Assembly (NCBI GenBank): GCA_934215545.1
Contig: CAKQAD010000003.1
Coordinates: 1-64,000 of the forward strand
Reading direction: 5' to 3'
Source: an uncultured Prevotella sp.
GTDB lineage: Bacteria; Bacteroidota; Bacteroidia; Bacteroidales; Bacteroidaceae
Length of the DNA stretch: 64,000 nucleotides
A model generated the notes under the pieces. That model made no database searches, was not told where the DNA came from, and was given only the letters and a program-made list of their open reading frames with translations. Both the position numbers and the translations under genes were made by a program. Below, in pieces: positions 56,302 through 64,000 of the stretch (the stretch's first letter is position 1; each line of letters begins with the position of its first letter).

Positions 56302-56994
56302 ATGAAGAGATACCGTATATTTATCTTATTCGCCATGGCGATGGCCCTGTGCACAGGACTGTCGTCGTGCAGTGAGAACGATGGCGTAGTAGAGGAATAT
56401 CCTGATTGGCAAAACACCAACCAAAACTATTTCTCGAATGCCATTGCACAGGCACGCCAGCAGGTGGCGCAAGGCTCCACAGAGTGGAAAGTGCTGCGCT
56501 CAATGTCGCTCAATGCCGATGTGGCAACCAGCGACAACCATTTTGTGGTGGTGCAGGTGCTTAAGGAAGGCACAGGCTCTGGATGCCCACTTTACACCGA
56601 CTCGGTGAAGGTGAACTTCCGTGCCCGACTGCTGCCATCGGTGTCGTATCCACAAGGCTATGTGTTTGCACAGTCGTATGCCACAGAAGAGCTCGACCCA
56701 GAATCTGCCGTGCCCGCTACACTATCGGTGGCACAGAGCACATCTACAACCAATGGCTTGAGCACCGTACTACAGCAGATGCACATCGGCGACCGCTGGA
56801 AGGCTACAGTGCCCTACACACTCGGATATGGCGAGGTGCAGATGTCGTCGCCAGTAGTAGCACCATTCTCAACACTCATCTACGACGTGCAGCTTGTGGC
56901 TTACTACCGCTATCCGTCGCCGCTGTCGGCACCAGCAAAGAACGCTGCCAATAGCAACGATAGCCAAGCAAAGGGCTATTGGGTGTACGAGTAA
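56302..56994 (+). CDS. FKBP-type PPIase lipoprotein
   Basis: 230 residues. A lipoprotein signal ends at GLSSC (Cys23). Residues about 90-205 form an FKBP-type domain: GTGSGCPLYTDSVKVNFRARL at its start, MHIGDRWKATVPYTLGYGE in the middle and FSTLIYDVQLVAY at the end. Several aromatic ligand-pocket residues of FKBP12 are not obvious, so activity is uncertain. Likely a periplasmic or outer-membrane folding helper. Terminator-like hairpin follows. Confidence 0.85.
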   Translation: MKRYRIFILFAMAMALCTGLSSCSENDGVVEEYPDWQNTNQNYFSNAIAQARQQVAQGSTEWKVLRSMSLNADVATSDNHFVVVQVLKEGTGSGCPLYTDSVKVNFRARLLPSVSYPQGYVFAQSYATEELDPESAVPATLSVAQSTSTTNGLSTVLQQMHIGDRWKATVPYTLGYGEVQMSSPVVAPFSTLIYDVQLVAYYRYPSPLSAPAKNAANSNDSQAKGYWVYE

Positions 56995-57047
56995 GATGCG
57001 CTACAGGTATTCACAGTTATTGCTGATATGAAATCAGAATAATCCGA

Positions 57048-57087
57048 CAACGGCCCATTCGTGAGCAACGAATGGGTCGTTGTTTTT
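57048..57087 (+). terminator. Terminator after the FKBP lipoprotein gene
   Basis: 15-bp arms CAACGGCCCATTCGT and ACGAATGGGTCGTTG (one mismatch) around GAGCA-type loop, then five T residues. Confidence 0.9.
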
Positions 57088-57144
57088 AATTTCATACAGC
57101 ATGATTTTAACCCAAATAGGTCATTGGATTTCAATTAACTTTAA

Positions 57145-57150
57145 GGGAGG
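57145..57150 (+). promoter_or_regulatory. Strong Shine-Dalgarno before the cation efflux gene
   Basis: GGGAGG contains GGAGG, complementary to the 16S rRNA 3' end, nine bases before the ATG. Most genes in the window have none. Confidence 0.55.
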
Positions 57151-57159
57151 TAAAGCATT

Positions 57160-58119
57160 ATGACCACACTACAGACAGATGTGTCCACACCCCATGACAA
57201 CAGCAACAACGACGCCCGCCAACGCGAGCGCTACATCTATCGTGTCACCATAGTAGGGGCAGTGTGCAACGTGCTCCTGTCGGTGCTGAAGCTCGTGGCA
57301 GGCATCGTGGGCAGGAGCTCAGCAATGGTAGCAGACGGCATGCACTCACTATCCGACCTCGTAACCGATGCCGTGGTGATAGTGTTTGTGCGTATGTCGA
57401 GCAAACCACAAGACCGACGCCATGAATATGGTCATGGTAAATACGAGACACTTGCCACATCGGTGATAGGCATATTGCTGCTCTTTGTGGCATTGGGCAT
57501 CATGTGGGACAGCAGCCAGAAGATATGGCAGTGTCTTAATGGCGATGCCATGCCGCAGCCAAGCATTTTGGCACTGTTGGCTGCTTTGGTTTCAATAGGC
57601 GTGAAAGAGTGGCTCTATCGCTACACACGCACTGCTGGAGAGCACCAGCACTCACAGGCTGTGGTAGCAAACGCATGGCATCATCGTAGCGATGCACTGT
57701 CGTCGGTGGGCACTGCCATAGGCATAGGAGGTGCCTTGGCGTTAGGACCACACTGGGCTGTGCTCGACCCTATTGCCGCTTTCTTCGTGAGTGTGCTCAT
57801 AGTGCGTGCAGCCATCGACCAGCTGCGCCCAAGCATAGGCGAGCTTGTGGAAGACTCACTGCCCGAAAGTGTTGAGGCAGACATAAGCAAAGCCATACAG
57901 AGTGTGCCAGGAGTAACCGACCCACACAACATGCGCACACGAAAGATTGGCAGCAAGTGTGCCGTCGATGTGCATGTGCGCATGGATGGCAACATCACAC
58001 TCAACGAGGCACACAGCAAAGCAGCAGCTGTGGAGCGCAACATCCGCGAAGTGGTGGGGACAGATGCCTTCGTAATGGTGCACATGGAACCTATTAAGAC
58101 ACAATGCACAAAAGCATAG
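57160..58119 (+). CDS. Cation diffusion facilitator (zinc/iron efflux)
   Basis: 319 residues with six membrane segments and a cytoplasmic C-terminal domain. Metal-site motifs are ADGMHSLSDLVTD in TM2 and HHRSDALSSVG in TM5, plus HEYGHGKYE after TM2. The C-terminal ferredoxin-like domain (VHVRMDGNITLNEAHSKA) is present. It exchanges divalent cations for protons. The start at 57160 is supported by GGGAGG (57145-57150) nine bases upstream, an unusually strong Shine-Dalgarno sequence for this genome. Confidence 0.92.
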   Translation: MTTLQTDVSTPHDNSNNDARQRERYIYRVTIVGAVCNVLLSVLKLVAGIVGRSSAMVADGMHSLSDLVTDAVVIVFVRMSSKPQDRRHEYGHGKYETLATSVIGILLLFVALGIMWDSSQKIWQCLNGDAMPQPSILALLAALVSIGVKEWLYRYTRTAGEHQHSQAVVANAWHHRSDALSSVGTAIGIGGALALGPHWAVLDPIAAFFVSVLIVRAAIDQLRPSIGELVEDSLPESVEADISKAIQSVPGVTDPHNMRTRKIGSKCAVDVHVRMDGNITLNEAHSKAAAVERNIREVVGTDAFVMVHMEPIKTQCTKA

Positions 58120-58141
58120 TATAGGCCAACTTGAAAACATT

Positions 58142-58210
58142 GCATAACACAACACAAGGGAAAAGCATAACATATCCCAAATGGAAAGCATAACATAGTA
58201 CAAGTGGAAA
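58142..58210. repeat. Three 23-bp tandem units between convergent genes
   Basis: Units at 58142-58164, 58165-58187 and 58188-58210 all start GCATAACA and end in GGAAA or GGAAAA. They are imperfect, with the differences in the middle of the unit. They lie just after the cation efflux stop codon and before a bidirectional terminator. Confidence 0.75.
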
Positions 58211-58226
58211 ATTTATGCATACAAAA

Positions 58227-58265
58227 AACGCCTGCATGGAACAAATAATCCATGCAGGCGTTTTA
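58227..58265. terminator. Bidirectional terminator
   Basis: Perfect 13-bp arms AACGCCTGCATGG (58227-58239) and CCATGCAGGCGTT (58250-58262), with A residues on the left and T residues on the right, so it can end both the efflux gene and the minus-strand S8 peptidase gene. Confidence 0.88.
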
Positions 58266-58316
58266 TATTTGATAGCTATGTATGCACCATTATGGTGCTA
58301 TGCTATATATTAATGC

Positions 58317-60452
58317 TTAGAGCGCTACCTTTACGCTCTGCACCTTGTTGCCGTTGTTGAGCTTGAACACATAAACACCAGCAGCAAGCGAAGCGAGATC
58401 GATGTTCTCGCCAGAAGCCTTAACGGTGGTGTTGAGCACCTGTGTGCCATCGATAGCATACACAGAGAGCTGAGCGTTGTTGCCGTTGAAGCTAACGGTA
58501 GCGGTGCGCTGAGCGCGGTTGTATACAACGCTGAATGCCTCACCCTCGGTGATAGCGGTGTCGTTGATACCTGTAGAGAGGATAGCCTTCTTCAAGCCAG
58601 CATATACATCGAGCTTACCGTAACCCCAAGTGTTCTTGTCGCACTTAGAAGGACGGTCGGTGTAGCCATCGTAGCGACCGGTGTTGGCGAGGATGTCGCG
58701 CACCATGTCGGGAGTGAGCTGAGGGTTAGCCTCGAGCCACAAAGCTACAGAACCAGCCACGAATGGAGAAGCCATTGATGTACCGATGTTCACGTCGTAG
58801 TAGCAGTCGCCGCTCTTGTAAGCACATTTCTGTGCAGAGAAGCCCTGATAGTAGCGTGAGGTAGCCGAGATAAGTGCACAGCCAGGAGCCGATACGTCTG
58901 GTTTCTGACGACCATCAGCGGTAGGGCCAATGCTCGAGAAGAGTGAGTGGCTACCGAGAGTACCTACAACAGATTCGTCGACACCATAGACGTCGCCGCT
59001 GATAGTAGAGTACTGTGCCTTGGTGTTGTATGAACCTACGGTGATGATGTCTGGACTCTCGCCACCAAGCTCACCTACGGTGCACTTGTTGTCGCCATTG
59101 GTCCATCCTCTCTTGTTGGCGCTGGTGAAGTAGCCACCAGTAACGCAGTTCCACATGTTGATGGTCTCGCCATCTTCGCCCTCGATAACGATGGCTGCAA
59201 GACGATTCTCGCCAACCTGCGAAACGCGGAGCTTCAGCAATGTGTTAGGACGCTGGTTGCCGGCATCAATGCTCATGGTCATTTCTACCTGGCCCACGAT
59301 GCCAGAGCCGTCGGGCAATACCTGTGTGAGTGTGTTGACACCATCAGTGGCAACAGCATCGGTCTTAGCCAAAATCTTGCCCTTGAGAGCGTCTACAACA
59401 GCCACTCTAACAGACATCTTCTTGTCCTTGTCGCCCCAGATGCTGCAGTAAGCCTGCTTGGTGTTGCTTGGGAAACCAACGAAGGTCTTGAGCTGCTTGT
59501 CGGTAGCGGTGAGGGTCTTTGAGCAGTGAAGGTTGTCGGTACCCTCGTTGCCGGCAGCACCCACAACGATGCGGCCAGGACCTACGATGCTTGCAATGCC
59601 CTTGTCGAATGCCGATGTGCCATCGTGAGGACCTACGTGTGAGCCCAAGCTGATGTTTACAACAGCTGGCTTGCCCACTTCCTTGGCATAGTCGAACACA
59701 TACTTGATACCATCGAGAATCTTAGAGTTGTCGTTCTTGAAGCTAACCAATACAAGGTCGGCCTCAGGAGCTACACCATAGTAGTTAGAAGCGTAGTCGC
59801 TACCTGCAGCAATACCAGCCACGTGTGAGCCGTGGAAGGTGCCTGCCATATCGTAGCGTGCGCCATTATACTCCTCGATGGTGCTATACTCTGTACCGTA
59901 GTTGTAGTTCTTTGGAGTGTTGCCAGCGTTTGACGACTGCACCCAGATGCGCTTGATGCGGGTGTTGCCCTCGGCATCCTTGAAGTCAACGTGTGCGAAG
60001 TCGAAACCATTGTCGACGATACCCACTACAACGCCCTTGCCCTTGAAGGCACCCTTCTCGGTGGCTGTAGCTACGTGGCACTTGTCGGCACCTGCCTCTT
60101 TGCGTGCTACGTCGAGCAGCAGATTGGCTTCGTTACCAGCCTGGATATATACCACGCCATCGATCTTGGCAACAGCCTCGAGAGCGTTGATAGGCAGAGT
60201 GGCTGTAACGAGGTCGTCGCTATAGCGACCGTTCACCTCTACGCCCAGCGACTTCATTGCCTCAACGGCGTCCTCGTTGCTGATAGTGATGAAAGCATCT
60301 ACAGTCTGTGCTGTAGCCTGTGCCGACTTGGCATGTTTTGCGGCTGTGTGCTCCTGCATTTTAAGCAAGGTTGTGGTAGAGAACTTCTGTGCGAACATTG
60401 AAGTGCTCATCACCGCAAGACCAAGGGTCAGCAAAAATGTCTTTTTATTCAT
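58317..60452 (-). CDS. Secreted subtilisin-like (S8) peptidase with T9SS sorting domain
   Basis: 711 residues. A signal peptide ends at MFAQ (21). A short prodomain-like region (45-110) is followed by the S8 catalytic domain with Asp147 (GIVDNGFDF), His207 (FHGSHVAGIAAG) and Ser559 (GTSMASP). A beta-rich insert lies between His and Ser. The last ~75 residues (SVVYNRAQRTATVSFNG to the end) form a T9SS type A C-terminal domain with the LAAGVYVFKLNNG motif. It is likely displayed at or released from the surface. A second copy of the dispersed element lies in its upstream gap. Confidence 0.92.
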   Translation of the reverse strand: MNKKTFLLTLGLAVMSTSMFAQKFSTTTLLKMQEHTAAKHAKSAQATAQTVDAFITISNEDAVEAMKSLGVEVNGRYSDDLVTATLPINALEAVAKIDGVVYIQAGNEANLLLDVARKEAGADKCHVATATEKGAFKGKGVVVGIVDNGFDFAHVDFKDAEGNTRIKRIWVQSSNAGNTPKNYNYGTEYSTIEEYNGARYDMAGTFHGSHVAGIAAGSDYASNYYGVAPEADLVLVSFKNDNSKILDGIKYVFDYAKEVGKPAVVNISLGSHVGPHDGTSAFDKGIASIVGPGRIVVGAAGNEGTDNLHCSKTLTATDKQLKTFVGFPSNTKQAYCSIWGDKDKKMSVRVAVVDALKGKILAKTDAVATDGVNTLTQVLPDGSGIVGQVEMTMSIDAGNQRPNTLLKLRVSQVGENRLAAIVIEGEDGETINMWNCVTGGYFTSANKRGWTNGDNKCTVGELGGESPDIITVGSYNTKAQYSTISGDVYGVDESVVGTLGSHSLFSSIGPTADGRQKPDVSAPGCALISATSRYYQGFSAQKCAYKSGDCYYDVNIGTSMASPFVAGSVALWLEANPQLTPDMVRDILANTGRYDGYTDRPSKCDKNTWGYGKLDVYAGLKKAILSTGINDTAITEGEAFSVVYNRAQRTATVSFNGNNAQLSVYAIDGTQVLNTTVKASGENIDLASLAAGVYVFKLNNGNKVQSVKVAL

Positions 60453-60500
60453 TTAAGTGATGTTTTTAAGAGTTGTCAGAATATCTGATTTCTTTACATG

Positions 60501-60557
60501 AAATCCTCACGCTCGGAAGTGAAAATAAATTCTCTCTTCTGCCGTTTAATCGGATTT
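60501..60557 (+). repeat. Dispersed ~57-bp hairpin element, copy 2
   Basis: Shares the first 22 bases of copy 1 (5319 onward) almost exactly and the end TTAATCGGATTT, with substitutions in the centre. The complementary ends AAATCC/GGATTT are kept, while the inner stem is weaker. It lies upstream of the S8 peptidase gene. Flanks carry a GATTTCTTTA direct repeat at 60488 and 60553. Confidence 0.7.
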
Positions 60558-60564
60558 CTTTATA

Positions 60565-60635
60565 AAAGCATCAGAAGCGGTAGGGTGCCATGGTGCTGTT
60601 GATGCTTATGCCATGTGCAGCGCTCCTGATGCTTT
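60565..60635 (-). terminator. Hairpin after the surface-protein group
   Basis: Perfect 10-bp arms AAAGCATCAG (60565-60574) and CTGATGCTTT (60626-60635) with partial pairing inside (GGTGCCATGG and CCATGTG-type). On the minus strand it lies 24 bp after the stop codon of the 476-residue protein. T residues follow weakly. Confidence 0.6.
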
Positions 60636-60658
60636 ATTATTGTAGAAGTGACTAAGAA

Positions 60659-62089
60659 TTAATACTTCTCGAATGTACCTACATAGTGCAGAACAATCTT
60701 GGTGTTGTCGCCACCGTCAGAGGTGTAGTTGTTCTTGTACTTGTTGGTCACCTCAAGATAAATATCGTAGCTGCCATCCTCGTTCTTGGTGATGCTCAGT
60801 GTGCCGTTGTTAGGCTCGTTGCCGTAGCCACCGGTCTTCTTGTGTGAGTCGAGCTGTATGCCACCAACGGTGTATCTGATGCTATATTTCTTTTCGAGAG
60901 TGATTTCAGGAAGCGACAATTCGCCAGCACCGATGAGGCTTGGCTCTACCTCGATGTAAACCTGCTCCTCGTCTCTCTTGCTTGTAGCACCATCCTTAAC
61001 GAAATAGAACTTAACGGTGCTTCCCTCCTTGATGTAAGAAGTGCCAATCTTCACTGTCTTAGCAATCTCGCCGTCGGAATTGTAGTACTTGTACTGGTTC
61101 TCCTCAACAGCCTTAGGGATGATCTCGTCGAGCGACTCAGCCTCTGTAGGCTTGCCAAGATACTCTACGTTGAAGGCGATGCCGTCGGGCAGAGTAGCGT
61201 TGATCTTCACATAGGTGTAGCCCTCGCTGTCCTTAGCAGTGGTGATAGTGCCGCTCTTGACAGTGGTGTATACGGTGCGTGTAGCATAGTCGATGAAGTG
61301 GATAGTGTAGCTGCTTGCGTCGCTCACCATGTCGATAGAGCCATTGTAGAGCTTAGAAGCTGAAACGCTAATCCATGCTGCATAATTGCCGCCGAGTAGG
61401 TCTACAGGCTTGGTAGCCTTTACATCGCCGAAAGCAAAGTTGGTAGCCTCGCCCACATTCTTAGGATTTACGATGAAGGCAGAAGCGATGTTGCCAGTGT
61501 AGGCGTCGCCCTTGGTTGGAGTGACAGTGATCTCCTGTGTGGCTGTGTAAACCTTTGTGAAAGCGCTGTTGTACTCGCAACGCAGGTCGTCGTTGCCAAG
61601 CATAGCGTCAAGAGAGATTATAACATTCTTCTGGAACTTGTCGAACTTAATCTTCAGAGTTCCCTTCAGAGCTACCTCCTTGCCGTAGAGAGCCACCTTT
61701 ACGCCCTCTTCTGCAAGGCTAACAGTGTTGCCCATGTGAGCCTTAGGCATGGTGAACTCCATTGTAGGCATGGTGAGCACCATTTTAGGCTCTGCATTGC
61801 CAACCTCCTTGGTCTCGGCCTTAGCCTCGCCATAGATAGCGAATACGTTGGCATCGTCGGTTTCCTGCAGTGTTACGCTTGCAATATTCTGAGCCTTGTC
61901 ATTGAGTTCCCACTGGTTCTTGAGAGTGTTGAATGTCTTTGTGCTGAAAGACACACGCTCCACATTGTCAACTCTATATACAGTCTTCACGCCGTCCTTA
62001 TCCTCGACGGTCATGATGTTCTTTGTGGTCTGGGCAAAAGCAGAGCCCATGGCCATAAGACAAAGTGTTGTAAGAACAATCTTTTTCAT
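60659..62089 (-). CDS. Secreted beta-rich protein, calycin/lipocalin-like repeats
   Basis: 476 residues with signal peptide MKKIVLTTLCLMAMGSAFAQ. Residues 22-60 (MTVEDKDGVKTVYRVDNVERVSF) match the short opening segment seen on many Prevotella surface proteins. Beta-strand-rich modules follow around 60-330, and a distinct C-terminal beta domain of about 150 residues. It lacks a T9SS tail. Its ATG overlaps the previous stop (TAATG), so it is translated with the 602-residue neighbour. Function unknown. Confidence 0.68.
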   Translation of the reverse strand: MKKIVLTTLCLMAMGSAFAQTTKNIMTVEDKDGVKTVYRVDNVERVSFSTKTFNTLKNQWELNDKAQNIASVTLQETDDANVFAIYGEAKAETKEVGNAEPKMVLTMPTMEFTMPKAHMGNTVSLAEEGVKVALYGKEVALKGTLKIKFDKFQKNVIISLDAMLGNDDLRCEYNSAFTKVYTATQEITVTPTKGDAYTGNIASAFIVNPKNVGEATNFAFGDVKATKPVDLLGGNYAAWISVSASKLYNGSIDMVSDASSYTIHFIDYATRTVYTTVKSGTITTAKDSEGYTYVKINATLPDGIAFNVEYLGKPTEAESLDEIIPKAVEENQYKYYNSDGEIAKTVKIGTSYIKEGSTVKFYFVKDGATSKRDEEQVYIEVEPSLIGAGELSLPEITLEKKYSIRYTVGGIQLDSHKKTGGYGNEPNNGTLSITKNEDGSYDIYLEVTNKYKNNYTSDGGDNTKIVLHYVGTFEKY

Positions 62090-63897
62090 TATTTCTTGAT
62101 GAATTTAGTTGTGGTAATGTTGCCAGCCTTGATCACATAAACACCCTTAGCGAGGCTGTTTACATTCACAAACTTGTTGCCTGCAGATGTGAGGCAGAGC
62201 TGACCGTTAACGTTGTAGACATTGATGATGTCGCTTGCAGTAGCGCCTTCAACGAAGAATGTGTTGTTGTCGATGAAGTTGATGCCACCAAGCTTGTCGT
62301 CAGTAACGCCTGAGATAGAAGCAGCCATGTCGTACTGGAGCTCTACCGGACCCTGCCATACACCGCTGATGAGGTAGCCATAGCCATCGGCAAGGTTGAT
62401 GTTGAACTTGCAGTTGCCATCTTCGAGGTGCTCAACGCCTACATTACCGCTGTAAACGAATGCAAACTTGTCGACCACGTTAACACGGCCGTCTTCGAAG
62501 TGCTCGTAGCGTGTACCTGTGCGACCACCTACATTGTCGAAGTAGCCACGTGTCATTCTGTAAGGAGCATACATGTTGGTGTAGAGATGGCTCTCTTCCA
62601 TAAGCTCGTATGTGCCCTTGATTACCTGAGAAACGTTGCCTTCAGTCTGGAACTCCATACGGAGGATGTCGCCAGTCTCGCCGTCCTTACCGCTTGGCGA
62701 ACCTATATCGATTGTAAACACGTTGCAGTTGTTGGTCTTGCCGAGGTAGTAAGCGCGTGCCTTCTTAACATAGCTGAGGTTAAGGTTTACGTCGCTGTCG
62801 AGGTTTGACTCTACTGACTTCTGCTTGTCGTCAGACACATCGACAATGTTGAACGAGATGTTCTTTGCTGTACCCTTTACCTTGTGACCGCGGTCGGTGG
62901 TGCAGTCGATAACAAAGTTGAATGTGTTTGGCTGGTCGCCCTCGGTGATGGTGATAGTACCATCGGTGATGTAGGCATAGTCGTAGTCGCCAGTAGCTAC
63001 TGACTTCAGACGCTTAACGTATGTACCCATGAGCACTGTCATACCATTGTAGTCGATCTCCATACCAGGGAAGTAGGTCTCGCTCTTGAAGTTGCGAGCC
63101 ACGGTGTATGTGCCAGGCATGATGGTAGCCTTCTTTGGGTCGCCGAAGAGACGGTTGTAAGCGCAGATAGCCAAGTCGAGGCCAGCGCCCTGCATACCAC
63201 CTGTCTCTGGGTCGAAAGCACAGTCGTAGAGGTTGATGTAGATGTTGCCAGTGTTCGACTCCATGAGGTTACCGTGATAGAAAGCCATACCGCCAGTGAA
63301 CTCAGCGTTGATGTCGGTAGGAATCTGTGGGTAAACGGTAGTGCCTGAACTTGGGTCGATGAATGAGAGTGTACCGCTATAGCTGTAGGTGTTGCCCTCA
63401 GCATCGGCGAATGTGATAGTGTAGCCACCATCAGTGTTCTTGCTTACGGTAACATCGCCATTGAGATAGCTGCCGCCTTCCTCTTCGCCAGCAGCGTTGT
63501 AGTTGGTGATGTTAGATATGTCGCCATCGTAGTAGAAGTCGCCCTCGGTCTTGTAGGTGCCAGCTGGGAGGTCAGCGCCAGAGCCCTTAGGAGCATAGAA
63601 GTCGATGGCAGCTACCTTACAGCTCTTGGCGTAGATAGTACCTGTAGCACCGTCGAATGTGGTGCTTGCAGAGTTTGAAATTACCAAATAGTAGTTCTCA
63701 AAATTGCCAGTAGCGTCAGAAGCACCAGTGTAGTAAGAAGCCACCACGTTGTTCATGGTCAGGGCCTCTGCCTTCTGTGGCGCCTTAGCGCTGAAAGTGT
63801 TGTGAGAAGTCTTTGCCTTGGTGAAGGCTGTCTGTGCAGACGAAGGTACGAATACCAACAAGCCTGCCAAAGCTGCTAAAAGTAAGGATTTCTTCAT
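62089..63897 (-). CDS. Large secreted surface protein with three beta modules and T9SS tail
   Basis: 602 residues. A signal peptide ends near PSSAQ (about 22). Three related beta modules of roughly 150-170 residues recur, each with a YYLG/YYLV-type strand, an AGTY or GTYxL motif and a closing FxI-type strand: AGTYKTEGDFYY, PGTYTVARNF and KGTYELMEESH. The last ~65 residues (GINFIDNNTFFVEG to KFIKK, with LAKGVYVIKAG) form a type IX sorting domain. Overlaps both neighbours by 1-4 bp. A ligand-binding or adhesive role is possible but unproven. Confidence 0.75.
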   Translation of the reverse strand: MKKSLLLAALAGLLVFVPSSAQTAFTKAKTSHNTFSAKAPQKAEALTMNNVVASYYTGASDATGNFENYYLVISNSASTTFDGATGTIYAKSCKVAAIDFYAPKGSGADLPAGTYKTEGDFYYDGDISNITNYNAAGEEEGGSYLNGDVTVSKNTDGGYTITFADAEGNTYSYSGTLSFIDPSSGTTVYPQIPTDINAEFTGGMAFYHGNLMESNTGNIYINLYDCAFDPETGGMQGAGLDLAICAYNRLFGDPKKATIMPGTYTVARNFKSETYFPGMEIDYNGMTVLMGTYVKRLKSVATGDYDYAYITDGTITITEGDQPNTFNFVIDCTTDRGHKVKGTAKNISFNIVDVSDDKQKSVESNLDSDVNLNLSYVKKARAYYLGKTNNCNVFTIDIGSPSGKDGETGDILRMEFQTEGNVSQVIKGTYELMEESHLYTNMYAPYRMTRGYFDNVGGRTGTRYEHFEDGRVNVVDKFAFVYSGNVGVEHLEDGNCKFNINLADGYGYLISGVWQGPVELQYDMAASISGVTDDKLGGINFIDNNTFFVEGATASDIINVYNVNGQLCLTSAGNKFVNVNSLAKGVYVIKAGNITTTKFIKK

Positions 63898-64000
63898 TTC
63901 TTTATAATTTTGAATGTATGTTCGTTTTCGAGATTAAGAATATAAGTGCCTGCGGCTACTGTTGCAAGACTGATGCTCACTGCACCGTCTTTCACTGCCT
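63894..64000 (-). CDS. 3' end of a secreted protein with T9SS tail (partial)
   Basis: The last 34 codons of a gene running off the right edge. The tail reads SLATVAAGTYILNLENEHTF and ends KIIKK, the same C-terminal sorting-domain pattern as in the next gene. Its TGA overlaps the ATG of the 602-residue protein gene (ATGA), making it the first known member of a coupled three-gene group. Confidence 0.75.
   Translation of the reverse strand, partial: AVKDGAVSISLATVAAGTYILNLENEHTFKIIKK

Overview
The window comes from a Bacteroidota chromosome, most likely Prevotellaceae (Prevotella/Segatella-like). Evidence: many genes are preceded by the Bacteroidetes -7 element TAnnTTTG, some with a TTTG/TTG -33 box 19-21 bp upstream; Shine-Dalgarno sequences are mostly absent; several secreted proteins end in type IX secretion (T9SS) C-terminal domains; the sensor kinase carries the HQLGTPISSL H-box common in this phylum; and the set OstA-like, DUF3316 and CBM20-type MalQ fits it. 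No rRNA, tRNA, CRISPR array, transposase or phage module is visible.

Layout. 0-2.1 kb: an NrtR-type Nudix regulator with a palindrome-rich promoter, then a two-domain protein (macro-like A1S_2505-type domain plus YopX-like tail). 2.2-8.4 kb: orphan sensor kinase, the DUF177-rpmF-fabH operon, era, der and a small lipoprotein. 8.5-8.8 kb: a short minus-strand unit with perfect promoter, 25-codon ORF and terminator. 8.8-13.7 kb: minus-strand MlaE/MlaF-type lipid transporter, divergent lptB and a phosphodiesterase gene, then tig. 13.8-18.7 kb: cytoplasmic glycogen/maltodextrin operon (malQ with starch-binding domains, then a GH13 enzyme), with a 65-bp tandem repeat carrying its promoter. 18.9-31.8 kb: clpP-clpX-recQ, guaB, and a run of periplasmic folding and outer-membrane biogenesis genes (two parvulin PPIases, an OstA-like protein, a small membrane protein) ending in mutL. 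32-33.3 kb: an OmpA-like porin. 33.5-43.5 kb: a ten-gene plus-strand envelope-glycan/lipid operon (phosphoethanolamine transferase, two acyltransferases, a decaprenyl-phosphate phosphoribosyltransferase-type UbiA protein, HAD phosphatase, GtrA protein, two paralogous multi-pass proteins, GT4 glycosyltransferase). 43.8-49.7 kb: secreted GH95 fucosidase-type enzyme and three small envelope genes. 49.7-54.6 kb: minus-strand parC, DUF3316 and S41 peptidase genes. 54.7-58.1 kb: glyS, FKBP-type lipoprotein, cation efflux protein. 58.3-64 kb: minus-strand secreted S8 peptidase and a translationally coupled group of surface proteins running off the right edge.

How the genes work together. Most of the window is core housekeeping (translation, GTPases, proteolysis, repair, GMP synthesis) mixed with envelope building. 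The least explained parts are the 33.5-43.5 kb operon, which resembles a polyprenyl-phosphate-pentose pathway like that of mycobacterial arabinogalactan synthesis; the Nudix/macro-like pair at the left edge; the 25-codon transcription unit at 8.6 kb; and several families of intergenic repeats (65-bp, 22-bp and 23-bp tandem units, a dispersed ~57-bp element, and a shuffled terminator/promoter duplication).
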